A DNA stretch of 64,000 nt. Source: Fulvia fulva (lineage: Eukaryota; Ascomycota; Dothideomycetes; Mycosphaerellales; Mycosphaerellaceae). The notes under the pieces were generated by a model, which was not told where the DNA came from, searched no databases, and saw only the letters and a list, made by a program, of their open reading frames with translations. The translations under genes were made by a program, and so were the position numbers. Each line of letters opens with the position of its first letter. Position 1 is the stretch's first letter. The stretch is from positions 4,092,001 through 4,156,000 of the forward strand of contig NC_063014.1 of assembly GCF_020509005.1 (NCBI RefSeq), read 5' to 3'. Positions 20,813-32,599 of the stretch are shown in pieces.

Positions 20813-21019
20813 TATCACGTTAGAAGTGTGGGAAGTTATTGTACGGGCTCATATAGGGTGTTTCAAAAGCAGGTTGTGTATTGCATGTGTCTATCTAGAA
20901 TAGACAAGTGTTGCTCTTGAAGAGGCTGCAGGTGACTAATCAGTCACCTGATTCTTGGCGTACGTGGCCTCAAGTTTTGATGATGGGATGTTGCCCATGT
21001 GCACGCTCGAATCGCGACA
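20813..21019 (-). repeat. Solo LTR, 207 bp family, copy 1
   Basis: Read on the minus strand it begins TGTCGCGATTCGAGCG and ends AACGTGATA. A second 207 bp copy lies in the opposite orientation at 39161-39367. Flanking 5-mers (TCTAC and, once the Tc1 element is removed, CCTAC) look like a target duplication with one mismatch. Length, TG start and 5 bp duplication fit a solo LTR. This copy retains many CpA/TpG sites that are TpA in the other copy. Confidence 0.65.
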
Positions 21020-21647
21020 GTAGATAGTCTAAGGGCGTAAGTCGTAAAAAGCGCTATCGCTTTACAGAGCTATAGCTAACTCTACGGGTAATAGCTTCGT
21101 ATATATATTACTCCTACCCCCAGTCTATAGTACTCTATAAATATACTTCTAAATATCCCTTTATAGATCTATAAGGAAATTAAAAGGAGAATAATCTTTA
21201 TTTTTCAAAAATCTAAGATTTCTAGTAGTTTAAAAGCCTTAATGCTTAAAAGGAAGTCTTAGGAATTTTTTTATTTATTAGTAAATTTTGGAACTCCTAC
21301 TCCTTTATAACTACTTATTTAAATATTATAAAACTTTTACTATAAGTTATATACTCTATAATAGGGACTTTAACTCTAGAAAGAGATAATTTAAATATAT
21401 AGCCTAATTATTAAGTAATTGGCTTAAGAAGTTTTTACGGGTACTACTAAGCGTACTACTAACTCGGCTAACCCCGCGCTCTAAAGGATAAAAGACGAGA
21501 AATAAACAATAACGTTACTTATTTTAGTAGCGTTCTATATAAGGCTTACGGGACGGGCCGTTACTCCGTAATAGAAGTACTAATTATCTTAATACGTTTA
21601 GTCTTATAATATCTTACTATAGTATAATATAAATTTCTTTTTTTAGA
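21020..21647. other. AT-rich non-coding sequence
   Basis: About 630 bp, very A/T-rich and TpA-rich, without any frame or terminal repeat that I could relate to a known element. It is probably old RIP-degraded transposon or intergenic DNA. Confidence 0.4.
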
Positions 21648-21789
21648 TAACGTAAAGTACTAGTAAGCTAGGAACACTAGTGAGCTAGGAATTTTGTTCT
21701 ATTATAACTAACTTCTTGATTATTATACTATGTCTTAATAACATAATATATAATCGTCTAATAAAGAAGGTAGAATTGCTCTTACCCTC

Positions 21790-23630
21790 TCTACCTATCG
21801 TTAGGGCTAATTTCTAAGTCTCCTACGCGTAGCTATAGTATATCACGTACCTTGTTCGATGCTAAGTAGCCGGTACTACGGAATCACTCCTCGCGTCGAT
21901 ACTCGCCCTATCTAGTATAAACTTAGGTTAACCGAAGAATAGACGATTGTTTAATATATCCTCGACCTCGATTTGCGAGGATTCGCGCCTACCCTTAGCG
22001 AGGTAGTAGATATAGCGGACAAGCTACTTAGTAAACGCGACGCAGATCCGGTAGGTAAGAACTAGGTAGAGAGATTCGCTTCGCGCTCTACCGAGCTTAA
22101 AACGGCCTTTAACTAAGCAAAGGACCGTTAGAGAATACTCTAGGAAGATCTAGAAGTTATAAGCGCCTAGTTCAAGCTTATATAAGAGACGATTGCTAAG
22201 TATAGCGTATATAGCGAGGATATCTATAACTTTAATAAGACGCGCTTTTAAATAGGCGTAATAAGCTCTATAAAAGTCGTTACTAGCTTAGAACGACGCT
22301 CTCGCCCTACGGCTACTTAGCCTAGTAATAGAGAGTAGGTTATAGTCATTTAGAGTATCTATACCGCTAGCTACTCGACCCCGCCCTTTATTATCTATAA
22401 AGGGCGCGTCTATATTTTAGTATAGTACAAAGTGTCACGGGCAGCCCGCGACCCCTTACTATAGCTACGTCGGCCCGGCTAAACCGCGGACCTTCTACAT
22501 CGGGTTAGCGCGGCTTAGCTTTGCTTTATAACTTCGCCGCGCCTCGCGCTCCTCTTTCGTAGCTTCGTAGAACAACAACTATCTCATTCGGACCCTATAG
22601 TACGCGCGCCCTTATATAAAGAGGTAGATATACGGCGGAATTAGAAGCTTACGGTCTCCGAGAATAGATAGATAAATAACGTACTTAGCCTCGAGTAGTT
22701 AAAGCACTTTAACGCGTATATAGAGGCGCGTTCTATAGGTAGCTATAGGTTGCTTATTTTAGACGGCTATAAGAGCTATTAAAACTAGGGTTTTAAGGAC
22801 GATTACTTAGACTATAAGATCCTTACGCTCTATATACCGCATATTCGTCGTATATCCTATAGCCTCTTAACGTAGTCTGTTTTTCGCCGTTAAAGCTAAA
22901 GTACTTATAACGTATACGGGACTTAGCGTATTAGCGCGTCTTCTATATTAATAAAGAAACTTTCCTTCCGGCGTTTAAAGACGCGTTTTTCGACGTATTT
23001 ACCGCGTTAAACCGTATAAAGGCCTTTAAGGCTATAGAGTTAGTTCCTATTAACGCGTAAGTAGTACTTAATCGCCTTAATATACGCCTACGAACCCCGC
23101 TAGGACTACCCCCGCCTTAGATAACATTATAGTAGTCTTAAACTCCGAGTACTTCGAAGGAGTTTACGTCGTAATCTAAGCTTAAATACGACGCTATACT
23201 AAGCAAGTCTTAAGCAGCTTAGAATAGCTTCTCTTAGCTTATAAAAGGCGGCGAAGTAATACTATAAGAGAATACGCTTCTTAGAGCTCGTAACTCTAAG
23301 CTTAAACAATAAGTTAAGACTCTTATAAAGCCCTAATCTCGTATATAAAAGCGTCTCTAGTACAGCGGGGTCTTAGAGTATAGAGTTGGCTCGTTATAGG
23401 TAGTCATCGAGTCGTTAAAGGCTATAGAATAGTCAAAGAAGAGTCGTAGATTAGAGGGTACAAAAGAGGGCTAGCTAAGTAGACGGCGGTATAGTAACTA
23501 CGGTCGGATTAGCTATAACGTACGAACGTACTAGGAAGACAAAGAGAACAATTCTAAATCGGATAAGAGTATTAAGTTCACTGGTTCTCTATTTGATAGT
23601 AGTGAAAACGATTAATAAAGAATACGAGTT
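21790..23630 (+). pseudogene. Fot/pogo transposase, RIP-inactivated
   Basis: Reading through TAG/TAA stops, the plus strand shows the pogo-type layout: an HTH/CENP-B-like N-terminus (YILDLDLRGFAPTLSEV, KLLSKRDADPVGKNW-like), the first DDE block (EDIYNFNETRFQIGVI), PPFIIYKGRVYI, the second DDE block (LLILDGYKSY) and YINKETFLPAFKDAFFDVF near the end. Stops fall where Trp or Gln is expected. The second catalytic block has lost part of its consensus (DGHESH to DGYKSY). The frame is interrupted by a 184 bp solo LTR whose removal, with one 5 bp duplication, restores it. Non-functional. Confidence 0.75.
22433..22616 (+). repeat. Solo LTR (TGTCACGGG type) inside the transposase
   Basis: A 184 bp GC-rich insert beginning TGTCACGGGCAGCCCGCG and ending TTATA, flanked by CAAAG (22428-22432) and TAAAG (22617-22621). 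The flanks are a 5 bp target duplication differing by one CpA-to-TpA change. Transposase coding resumes in frame (EVDIRRN) if the insert and one duplication are removed. TGTCACGGG is a common start for fungal Ty3/Gypsy LTRs. The terminal TA is probably a RIP-mutated CA. Confidence 0.72.
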
Positions 23631-23819
23631 AGTCGTACTAAGACAAAATTCCTAGCTTACTAGTGTTCCTAGCTTACTAGTGCTTTACGTTATACTAAGA
23701 AGAGAAGAGTAAGTCTATTAGTTATATAGCTATAGTAGTATAGCTATTTAAGAGATATAAGCTCTTTAAGATCTAAAGAGATTTTAGCTATTATATACTA
23801 CTTAGTAACTTATATATAA

Positions 23820-24041
23820 TGTTAAATAGGGACGGATTGCGTAGCCGTAGAAGATAGGAATTGCAGATTATATAAATAAAGAAGGACCTAATAGGATAGC
23901 ATATATCTATATATAGTATCGCTAGTTAATAGTATAGGTGTTTTAGGAGGGACAGTTATACTTAGGACTTGACTAGCAAGCCCTGATTACTAATCCCCCT
24001 AAGCACCTAATGTTGACCCTATGACCTACATATTCTTAACA
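23820..24041 (-). repeat. Copia-1 3' LTR
   Basis: 222 bp; on the minus strand it begins TGTTAAGAATATG and ends CTATTTAACA. It directly follows a purine-rich tract (CCTGAGTAGGAG), which serves as polypurine tract. It shares its start, a GCGATACTATATATAGATA core, TCCTATTAGGTCCTTC and its end with the copia-2 LTR, so the two are related families. No matching 5' LTR remains in the window. Confidence 0.7.
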
Positions 24042-27000
24042 CTCCTACTCAGGTCAGAAGGTCTTAAACAATCCCTTATATAAGCTAGAGCTGCCTTATA
24101 AAATTTTGAAACTACTAGCTATTAAGGGGCTTAGTCAGCCTATTAGCAACTATGTCCTTTATGTGGTAGTAATCTACTACAATCTTCCTTTACTACTAGA
24201 GATTCCTAATATAGTAGTATACTACATCAATATACTTTCACCTATTATAGATATAGGCATCTTTAACAAAGGTCAAAGCTACTTAGTTGTCACCTATAAG
24301 CTTCACTAGTCTTAGCTCATCAATAGTACTTTTGCTTGCCTTAATCCTAGGTTAGAATAAATACTCTCTAACTAGGTCAGGACACCTTATCTCTCTAAGG
24401 ACTGTAGCAAGAAACTATAACTACTTAGCTACTATATTTATAGCTATAAACTCAGCCTCTATTATTGATGTAGTAACAGACTTCTGCTTCCTACTTATCT
24501 AGGACATAGGTGATCTATAAAGGAACTATATATATCTAAGGATTGAGACTCTGTCTGCCTTATCTATAACATAATCAGAATCTGAGTATCCCTAGAGAAT
24601 ACCTCCTCCTCTTCTATACATTAAGCCTAGGTCTAGGTATGATCTTAGATATCTAGAGAGTTTCTTTAAAGCTCTAAGATGTTGCTTTAAAGGGTCAGTA
24701 ATATATAAGCTGATTCTTCTAAGGGGGAAAGTAAGGTCTAGCCTTATCATTATTATTAGCTATATCTAGGTACTATTATAACTCTAGTACTCCTGTTTGC
24801 TACACCTCTTATCTATAGTAGCTGAAGGTCTTAGATCCTTATAGCTGTCTATAGGTAAGAGTGTAGGTGTGGCCTTCTCTAGAGAGATGCCTATCTTAGT
24901 AAGGTTAGTTTAGATATAGTGTCCTTAATTAAGCTTCAAAGTACCTAGGACCTGTTTCTTGTAATCCTTATTCTAAGGATCTTCTTAGGTTCCCTAAGAT
25001 CTTTGATCTTGAACACTCTTCTAAATTTAGCCTTAAACTACTAAACATCTAATAGCTTTAGAGCTACAATAGGGATAGTATCTATATAGGTGAGGACTAT
25101 AATGTCTCTTCCTCTATAGATAAGTAGGTATAGATCTACCTAGAACTAGGTGAATCTAATCTGTTCTAGCTTAGCAATATAGAGCTTGTTCTAATCTCTA
25201 GCTACTTGCTTCAGTCTATACAGGCTTCTAAGGACCTTAAAGACTATATTTAGTGGAATTTCAATACCTAGGGGTAGGATCATATAGATGTCTTTAAGAA
25301 GGCTACTTTCGGTAAAAGCATTATTCACATCTACCTAGTGCATCTCAAGATCTCTCTTATATACTACAGCTATAAAGACCCTAAGGGTATTATACCTAAT
25401 AGTAGGTATAAAGGTCCCTTCAAAGTTAACACTATATTTCTGTGAAAACCCTCTTATAACTAGTCTTGCCTTGAACTTTTTAATAGCTCTTCTGATCATT
25501 CTTTTTATATTAAAAACCTACTTAGATATAACTAGGTTTGCACCCCTTAGTAGTATAACTAGATCTAAGGTATTGTTGCTCCCTAAGGCAATAAGTTCTT
25601 TCTAGATTACCTCTTTCTATATATGTCCCTAATTAGGGTCTCCTACTGCCTCCTTATAGGACTTTAGGATTAGCACTTCCTACTAGTAGGCTATAGCCTA
25701 CCTAACAGCAGTAAATGTATGTCCCTCTACATTATTCAGGATTTCCTTAACCTAGCTTATAGTTAGATCAAGATGAAACATCTGAGCCATCAATACCCTA
25801 TAATGCTTGGCTTTATACTTAGTAGAGCCATCATCTTCATCCCCCCTTAACCTCTTATTGCCTATAAGCTAAGGTGGCTATTAAGGTTAATCCTCCTGAA
25901 CAACTTCCTCTTCCTTTTCTTTTCTTAGAGTCTCCTCTACTCCAATCTTCTAGTACTCTCTAATGTCTTTTAGAGGTTAGGGAAGTTGTATAAACAGAGG
26001 CTTTGCCTAGAGCTGCTATAGCTATATTGATGAACTAGAGACCTGAGCAGGAGATATTCTAACAGGGTTTCTCTTTAGGGCTCTACTTGACTAGTTTGTG
26101 AAGGTGATGCTAAGATCTATATCACCCCCCTTCTTATTCTTAAACTAGTCAACTTGCCTATATGTTTTGATAGCTTTCATATTAGGCTCCTAGAAGAGCT
26201 ATTGCTTTGTGGTGTTCTCTATATAGCTAATAAAGACAACTTATTTACCCCTATTTATGAGCTTATGACTTCTTAAGCCTTGAGGTTAGGATCTCGGGTC
26301 TATATAGACCACTGCTTTACATCCCTAGACTCTCAAATGGTCAACTGATAGTACCTGGCCAGTAAAGACTTCTTCTAGTGAAAGAGTAGTACCATCTATT
26401 ATTGGTCTATTTAGAAGTCTGTTCCTGACCACAGTTTGAGTAATAAGGGCCTCTAGCCAGAATTCAACTAGTATATTTGAGTCCTTAAGCATAGCTCTTA
26501 CTGTGTTCTTAGAGGCTTGGATTGACCTTTCTATAGGTCCATTCTGAAGTGAGTTGTAGGCATCAGTTGTGTCTATCTAAATGCTAAACTCCTTCTCCTA
26601 CTGTTTTAGTAAGGAAAGAATTTCCCTTGCACCATCACTACGGACTGTAGATAGAAAAAACCTTGAGCTGTTCTCTACTTGAACCTTGCATTCCTTTAGA
26701 GCTATAGGAGCATCACTCCTAGCCTTCAAAGGGATTATCTACTTCTTCCTTGAGAAGTTGTCTACAATCTCAAGCCAGTACTTGAAGCTAAGTCTTGAGA
26801 CTGTACCTTGAAAAGGCCCACAGATGTCAATAGAGATGAGGGCCAGCCTCTCTCCTTTCCTCTCTGTGGCAGGTCCTTTAAACTTCCTCATGTCTGTAAG
26901 GGAGCAGACCTTGCAGTTCTAGTGTTCAGAAGGAACAGGAATAGGATCTTTCTTGTCAGTGACTCTATATAGGTTTCTTAGCAGTCCCTTGCCAAGGTGT

Positions 27001-27814
27001 GCACATCTTCTATACTATAGCTCCTACTGGTCCTAGGACTCAGTGGCAGTCATAGCCTGTTCTAATTCACACTCAAAATGTGTACCTAACTTAGACAGAT
27101 CCAAGTCATGCTCCTATAGAGAGGCATATACTTAAGGTATAGCTTCAAGCTGCTCTGAAACACTTTGAATGAATAGAACACCCCCTCTCAGCTTTGTCTA
27201 GACAACAGGTTTTCTAAAAAGGGGTTTAAGGGTGAAACTGGGTGGTTGGATAGCAAACTGTTGGCTCAACTGATTCTAAGAAACAAGGCTAACTCTAAGG
27301 CCAGGAACAAACAAAACATTCTTCAAGACAATCTGCTTCCTAGAAGGACTACCTATCACTGCACTCCCCTTATGTGTAGCATGTAGGTAGCCACCCCTAA
27401 CCTTGATCCACTTCCTCTTCTGAAGAGGTTTCAGGGTCCTAAAAAGTGAATCCTGGTCAGTCATATAGGATGAAGCACAAGAGTCAAGCAACCACTCTGA
27501 GGAAGGGTACTTGCCTTTGGCTTCCACAGTTGAATGGGCAACCTCATCAACTTCATCATCCTCTGATAGTGTCTCAGGGTCTGATGAGTCTTCCTGGGTT
27601 GCATGGGCTCTTGCAGGCTTCTTGGTGGATAAGGCTTTCTTCTTCTGGCTGTCACCCACCTTCCTTATACGGTCCTTCATCACCACTAGGATGTCCCTCA
27701 GGCTTAGGAATGGGGACCTCCTTCTTGGTGGTGATGATTGTCTCTTTACAACAGAGGTGTTTCCTCTGTTGAGCTTGTCCTTCCTGACAGCATGCTTAGC
27801 TCTAGAGAGGTGTG
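23820..27814 (-). mobile_element. Copia-1 LTR retrotransposon, 3' part
   Basis: A minus-strand Ty1/Copia element. From right to left: end of gag, protease (27,276-27,836 region), GAG-pre-integrase/integrase (~27,050-26,100: KKDPIPVPSEH, FKGPATERKGERLALISIDICGPF in two adjoining runs), reverse transcriptase (~25,800-24,900, YID- box altered, QAARDWN-type motif) and RNase H, then the 3' LTR. CpA/TpG sites are far better preserved between ~26,000 and 27,815 than in other elements. It is split by gypsy-1 and continues at 34,891. The 5' end is lost at the pogo derivative near 35,268. Confidence 0.78.
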
Positions 27815-27836
27815 TGACGTTCTTATCCGAACACAC
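27276..27836 (-). pseudogene. Copia-1 gag end and protease frame
   Basis: A 186-codon open frame. The first eight codons come from the gypsy-1 LTR and are not part of the original protein. Then follow a Lys/Arg-rich and acidic linker (DSSDPETLSEDDEVDEV) and the Copia aspartic protease: WLLDSCASSYMTDQDSLF, where DSC replaces the usual DSG/DTG at the active site, then the flap-side segment and FVPGLRVSLVS. It is the longest RIP-free stretch of transposon coding sequence here. It ends where the frame meets a TAG. The Gly-to-Cys change at the active site (GGC to TGC) is not a RIP-type change. Confidence 0.75.
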
Positions 27837-27922
27837 CGCCGGCTTGGCGCTCAGCTTTGTATTTAGAGTTTTCTCAGGTAGCTTTCCTATATCTCAGATT
27901 CACACTCGCCAAGGTTCTCACA
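27815..27922 (+). repeat. Gypsy-1 5' LTR
   Basis: 108 bp, TGACGTTCTTATCCGAAC ... GGTTCTCACA. It keeps the CpA/TpG sites that are mutated in the 3' LTR, including the terminal CA. Confidence 0.85.
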
Positions 27923-28399
27923 TCTGGTAGCTTCCCTTCCTTTCAGCCTTTCTATTAGGTTGAATCAGCCTATAAGTGAATCTCCTAAGCTATAAGTCTC
28001 TAACTTACGCCTTAGTCGGACCTTAGTACTAAAGCTAAGCGAGGTAACCTCACCAACCTTATCTCAGCTCCTACGAACGGGGCGGGCCACTCAAACCTTT
28101 AGCATAGAGGACACTAACTAACACCCTAATTAAGGCGGTTATTACCTACCGGATTAGTAAGGTTTCGCCACTTATTTAGTCGGAGAGGGCCTAGCCTATA
28201 GTCGCGCCCTAGGCGACAACTACGCGGCTTAGCCTACTGGCCTAAACGACACCTTTAGGGCCACTTAGGCTATACCCCTAGCTACTCGGTCGTACCGCCG
28301 CCCTAACCGCGATAGCGACGCGGAGATAGATAGGGCGGACTACCTAGACGAAGATAACTTCGGCCTATATAACGAGCTAGCTAGTAGAGGCATTGCCGC

Positions 28400-31300
28400 T
28401 AGTAAGAATCGTCCTCCTAAACGGTAAGGAGATTATTTCTACTTAGGGTGTCCTTCTACTATATTAGATTAGTACCTAGTAGGACATAGTCCCCGCTAGA
28501 GTTATTAATATAGAAGGATTTGACCTTATCCTAGGCCTTAAGTAGTTCTAGGAAGTCAACCCTAACGTAAACTAGTAGTCTAGCTCTACTAGACTATAGG
28601 ACCGGCGTAGCCGGTACTATACGATTAGGTCGTACTCTAAGGTGTTCGACCTAAAGGACGACGAAGGCGAGCTAGAAATGTTCAACTCTATATGTTTAGT
28701 AGACTTCGCTATACGATACGAAGGACCCTAGCTCTTCTACTTGCTTAGGCGACTCCCCGACGATACCCTAGTCGACATCGACTTCGAGGAGCACGGCTTA
28801 GATAAGGTATACGAACGCCTTATAGCTATAGTAGGGGACCTAGACGACGAGTCTTAGCTACCGTAGGTAGGTAACTAGGTCTTCTAGACGTTAGTTAATC
28901 TCTTCCTAGAGATCTAGAGAGCTTAGCTCCCGGCTAGACTCCTACGGAAGAGAGCTTTCGACTATACTATCCCTACTAGTAACGCTCGACCTATTAACTA
29001 GCCCGTATACCGTCTAAACCCGGGTCAGCTTCGAGAATAGGCTCGCTAGATCTAGATGCTCCTTAATCGCGGACTAATTAGGGTCTCGTCCTCACCCTAG
29101 GGATCCCTAGTCCTCTTTGTCCCTAAGCTAGACGGCTAGTAGCGTATATATATCGACTATCGCGCCCTAAATGCCGTAACTACTAAAAACGGCTTCCCTC
29201 TCCTACGTATCTAGGAGTGCCTAGACACGGTCGTAAAGGCTAAATACTTTAGCAAACTAGACCTAGTCTTAGGGTACTAGTAGCTACTGATCGACTTAGC
29301 CGACATATATAAGACTACGTTTAATACTATGGATAGGAAGTACGAGTTCCTCGTTATACCCTTTAGGCTAACAAACGCCCTAGCCTCGTTTTAGTCTATA
29401 ATAAACGAGATCCTAAGAGATCTACTTTAGAAGAAGGTCGTTATATACCTCGACGACATCCTAGTCTTCTTAGACTCTAAGGAACAGCACGAAAAAGACC
29501 TAATAGAGGTCTTCGACCGCCTAAAGAAAGCTAAACTGTTCTACTCCCCTAAGAAGTACGACATTAGAGTCAAGTCAGTCACCTTCTACGGGCATTAGAT
29601 CGAGAAGAATTCGATTAGGCTACTATAAGACAAGATCGACGCGATTAATAGTAGGCCTACGCCTACTAATATATAGTAGATTAGGCAGTTCCTTAGCCTC
29701 GTAGGCTACTACCGCCGCTTTATTAAGGGCTTCGCGAAACTCGTAGCACCCCTCTTAGATCTTCTTAAGGAAAGCGACGAGTCCCTTAGGCGGAAAAAGC
29801 GTCGCCTAGTACGATAGAACGCCTAGTACGTATACGCTTTTAAGAGCCTAAAGCTCGCGCTGACCTTAGGGCCTATACTAATCCCGCCTAACCCTAAGAA
29901 GCCCTTTACGATTAAGACTAATACATCTAAATAGGCTATAGGCGCTACTCTCTATTAAATAGGAGCTGACAACTAGCTACACCCTATAGCCTTCTCTAGA
30001 AGGAAGCTTTAGGGAGCCGAGCTAAATTACCTAGTTTACGAAAAGGAGGGCCTAGTAATTAAGGAAGCCCTCCGAACCTAGGACAACTACGTAGAAAATG
30101 GCTATACGATTATAATCCTGACCGATTACTAGTCGCTTAGGTACCTTAATAGTACTAAGGGCTAGAGCAAGAGGATCGTACAATAGGCTAAAGAGTTTTA
30201 GTAATACAACTTAGACATTAGGTATCGTAAGGGAGAAGAGGCGATCGTTCCCGATACGCTCTCCCGTCGGCCTAACTTTATCGGAGAAGGACCTACTAAC
30301 CTAGCTTAGCCGGTTAAGCAACTCGTAGCTATAAGATTCAAAGCTGACGAGACCGACTTGTTCCCTAAACTAATAAGGTAGTTCAAGTTAACGGGATAGA
30401 TACTAAGTTACGGTCCCTACCTCGAGAGCTTAATTAAGGCACGAGAAGAGGAATTCGAGCTACTCCTACCGATCGACGAGTCTAAGGAACCTAGATTAGG
30501 CTTCATTCTTCTAGACGATAAGGGAATAGCGCCTTTCCTCGTACTAACCTAGCGTCTTGATCTAGTAAACTACGTATACTAGCGATACGGACACTTTACG
30601 GCGCCCGGGCTAATAGATTAGCTCGAGACAAGAGCCTAGTAGCCTAGTATAAGAAAGGACGTACGAAGGTTTATCGAATCCTACCCTAGATACTAGCTAA
30701 CGTAGAAAAAGAAGCCTAATAAGCCTTAAATACGCGAGCCGCGGTTTTACTAGGTTGACGATAAGCTTAGGCCCTTCGAGAGATAGGCGATTAATGTCGT
30801 AGGGCCTTTGCCGAAGAGTCTACTAGGGAACGAGGACATCATTACGGCGATAGATTACGCTACGGGTTAGCTAGTCGCTTAGGCCGTTCCGCGTACGGAT
30901 ACTAAAGCGACTATAGTATTCCTATACGAGAGAATCTATTAGGACTACGGGCCACCCCGCGAGCTCCTCTTAGATAATAGCAAGAACTTCCTAAGTAGGG
31001 TTGTGAGCTACCTAATAAAGTAGTTCAAGGCTAATTATCGTCTAGCATCCCTATATTATCCTATAACGAATAGGAAGGTAGAAAACCTAAACGGTATACT
31101 AGGATCGATACTAACGAAGCTATATATCGGCAACGATATTAGGCTATAGGATACTTTCCTACCTAAAGCGATCTACTATACTAGATGCCGCTAGTATATA
31201 ATAACCTACCTTAGCCCCTTCTACCTTATATATAGCTAATACCTACGAATCCTAGAAGACGAGAACGAGCTACGAGCTAAGAATATCTTAGTTAACGACT

Positions 31301-32460
31301 ATAGGAAGCGTATCGTCCGCGTCCGCTATACGCGTTAGCTCGTAAATAAAAGACTACTTTCTCGAGCTTAGACTAGGAACCTAATAAGTCTAAAGTTGCT
31401 TCCGCCGGAGGTATAGCTAAGACGTAAAGTCGGAGAATAGGTCTTACTAATAAACCTAGATCCGCGTAAGCTAGAACCTAAGTACTTTAGACCCTATAAG
31501 ATCTATAAAGCGAGCTTCCTAGGGACGTATATACTTCAGACCCCTATAGGTAGGATTCTAAGGCATCTCGTCTATAGGAATAGGCTTATATTAGCCGTGT
31601 ATAAGGATCTAGCTAAATTCTAGTATCGGTATCTAGCTAGGAGACTTCTAGATAGGTCCGGTGTTTTAGAAGATAAGCTAGAACTTAAGGAAGTTCTAGG
31701 TACTAGTTAAGACACGAGTCTTAATCTGAAGGACCTTTTAACTATACCGGAGGCTAAGTGGTTAAGGAAACAAGTTGAACTCTAGACTACGAAAGAACGT
31801 AGCTAGCCTTACGTAGGAGCGCGAGGGTTCTTAGTAGGGGAGGAAGGTTAAAGAAGAGAAGCTGACTTGCTAGAGCAAGTTTAGCGAGACCTAAGAGTTA
31901 CGGAGAATGCTTAGAGGAAAAGAAGCGAGCAAAAGAATTTAGCTAAAGCACTTAGGTCTTAAAGGCGATCTTATTAGATTAAGTTAAGAAGAGTAGGCGA
32001 GGAGTAAGATTAGGTACATTCCCTACTACTCGAGAAGGACACTTAGGAAGATCGTTAGCCTCTATAATAAGAAAGTCCTTAGGAAGCTATCCCTACCCTA
32101 GCTAAACCCGCTAAGGTCCCGTAGGAGATACCGGTTAGGGAGATTAAAGTATTCAGCTCGACGCTCTATCCCTAGGCCGACGAAAAAGAGTTAGCCCTCC
32201 CTTAGAGAACATTACTTAGATCAAGCGTAGCGTACGAAGTTATAGCCGAACCTAAAGCGGCTAATAGCCTTTTAGATATAGACATACCGGACTTAGTAGA
32301 CCCGGAGGTTAGACAAGCTGACCTATCGTAGTAGCTGCTTTAAGAAGCCGAGGTAGTAGCTAAGACCGCTCGCCTAAAGGGACTAAGGTAGCGGATAACG
32401 AAGAAGAAACTATAGGAGCAAGCCTAGTTACCGAAGCGGCGCTAAGGGAGTTAGGTCGTA
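28400..32460 (+). pseudogene. Gypsy-1 pol (protease-RT-RNaseH-integrase)
   Basis: Read through TAG/TAA stops: protease region (VPARVINIEGFDLILGLKW, ~28,490), RT (VYRLNPGQLREQARW; RGLIRVSSSPWGS; VFVPKLDG...IDYRALNAVTTKNGFPL; TTFNTMDRKYEFLVIPF; VIYLDDILVF at ~29,445), RNase H (RQFLSLVGYYRRFIKGFAKL; AIGATLY; EKEGLVIKEALRT; DTLSRRPNF) and integrase (~30,600-31,400), then an ~280-codon charged tail. The YLDD catalytic box survives. Dozens of in-frame stops, all TAG or TAA, occupy Trp/Gln positions. Domain order and YLDD fit Ty3/Gypsy, chromovirus-like, but I could not identify a chromodomain. Confidence 0.8.
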
Positions 32461-32599
32461 AGAATTATTAATTATAGTTGTTAGTCTATAGTACTCTTAA
32501 GTCAGGCTACTCGGCTACCTATCGCTCGTATAAAATAAGAACGTAGTACTAAATTATAAAGTAGCCTCGGGCTTATTATTATCTAGGCTCTTAGAGCCT

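Larger units (their letters stand above)
21650..23690 (+). mobile_element. Fot/pogo DNA transposon, RIP-degraded
   Basis: A 2,041 bp element flanked by TA (21648-21649 and 23691-23692). The ends are ~48 bp inverted repeats starting ACGTAAAG. Each contains two direct copies of a CTAGTRAGCTAGGAA-like motif, typical of repeated transposase-binding sites. Size, TA target and TIR length fit the Fot1/pogo group of Tc1-mariner elements. It contains a transposase frame and a nested solo LTR. Confidence 0.8.

Noticed and set aside
24106..24309. 67-codon plus-strand frame inside copia-1
   Set aside because: Antisense to the RNase H end of the Copia pol; chance open stretch.
27511..27930. 139-codon plus-strand frame over the copia-1 protease region
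   Set aside because: Complement of the recognised protease/gag frame; no independent motif.
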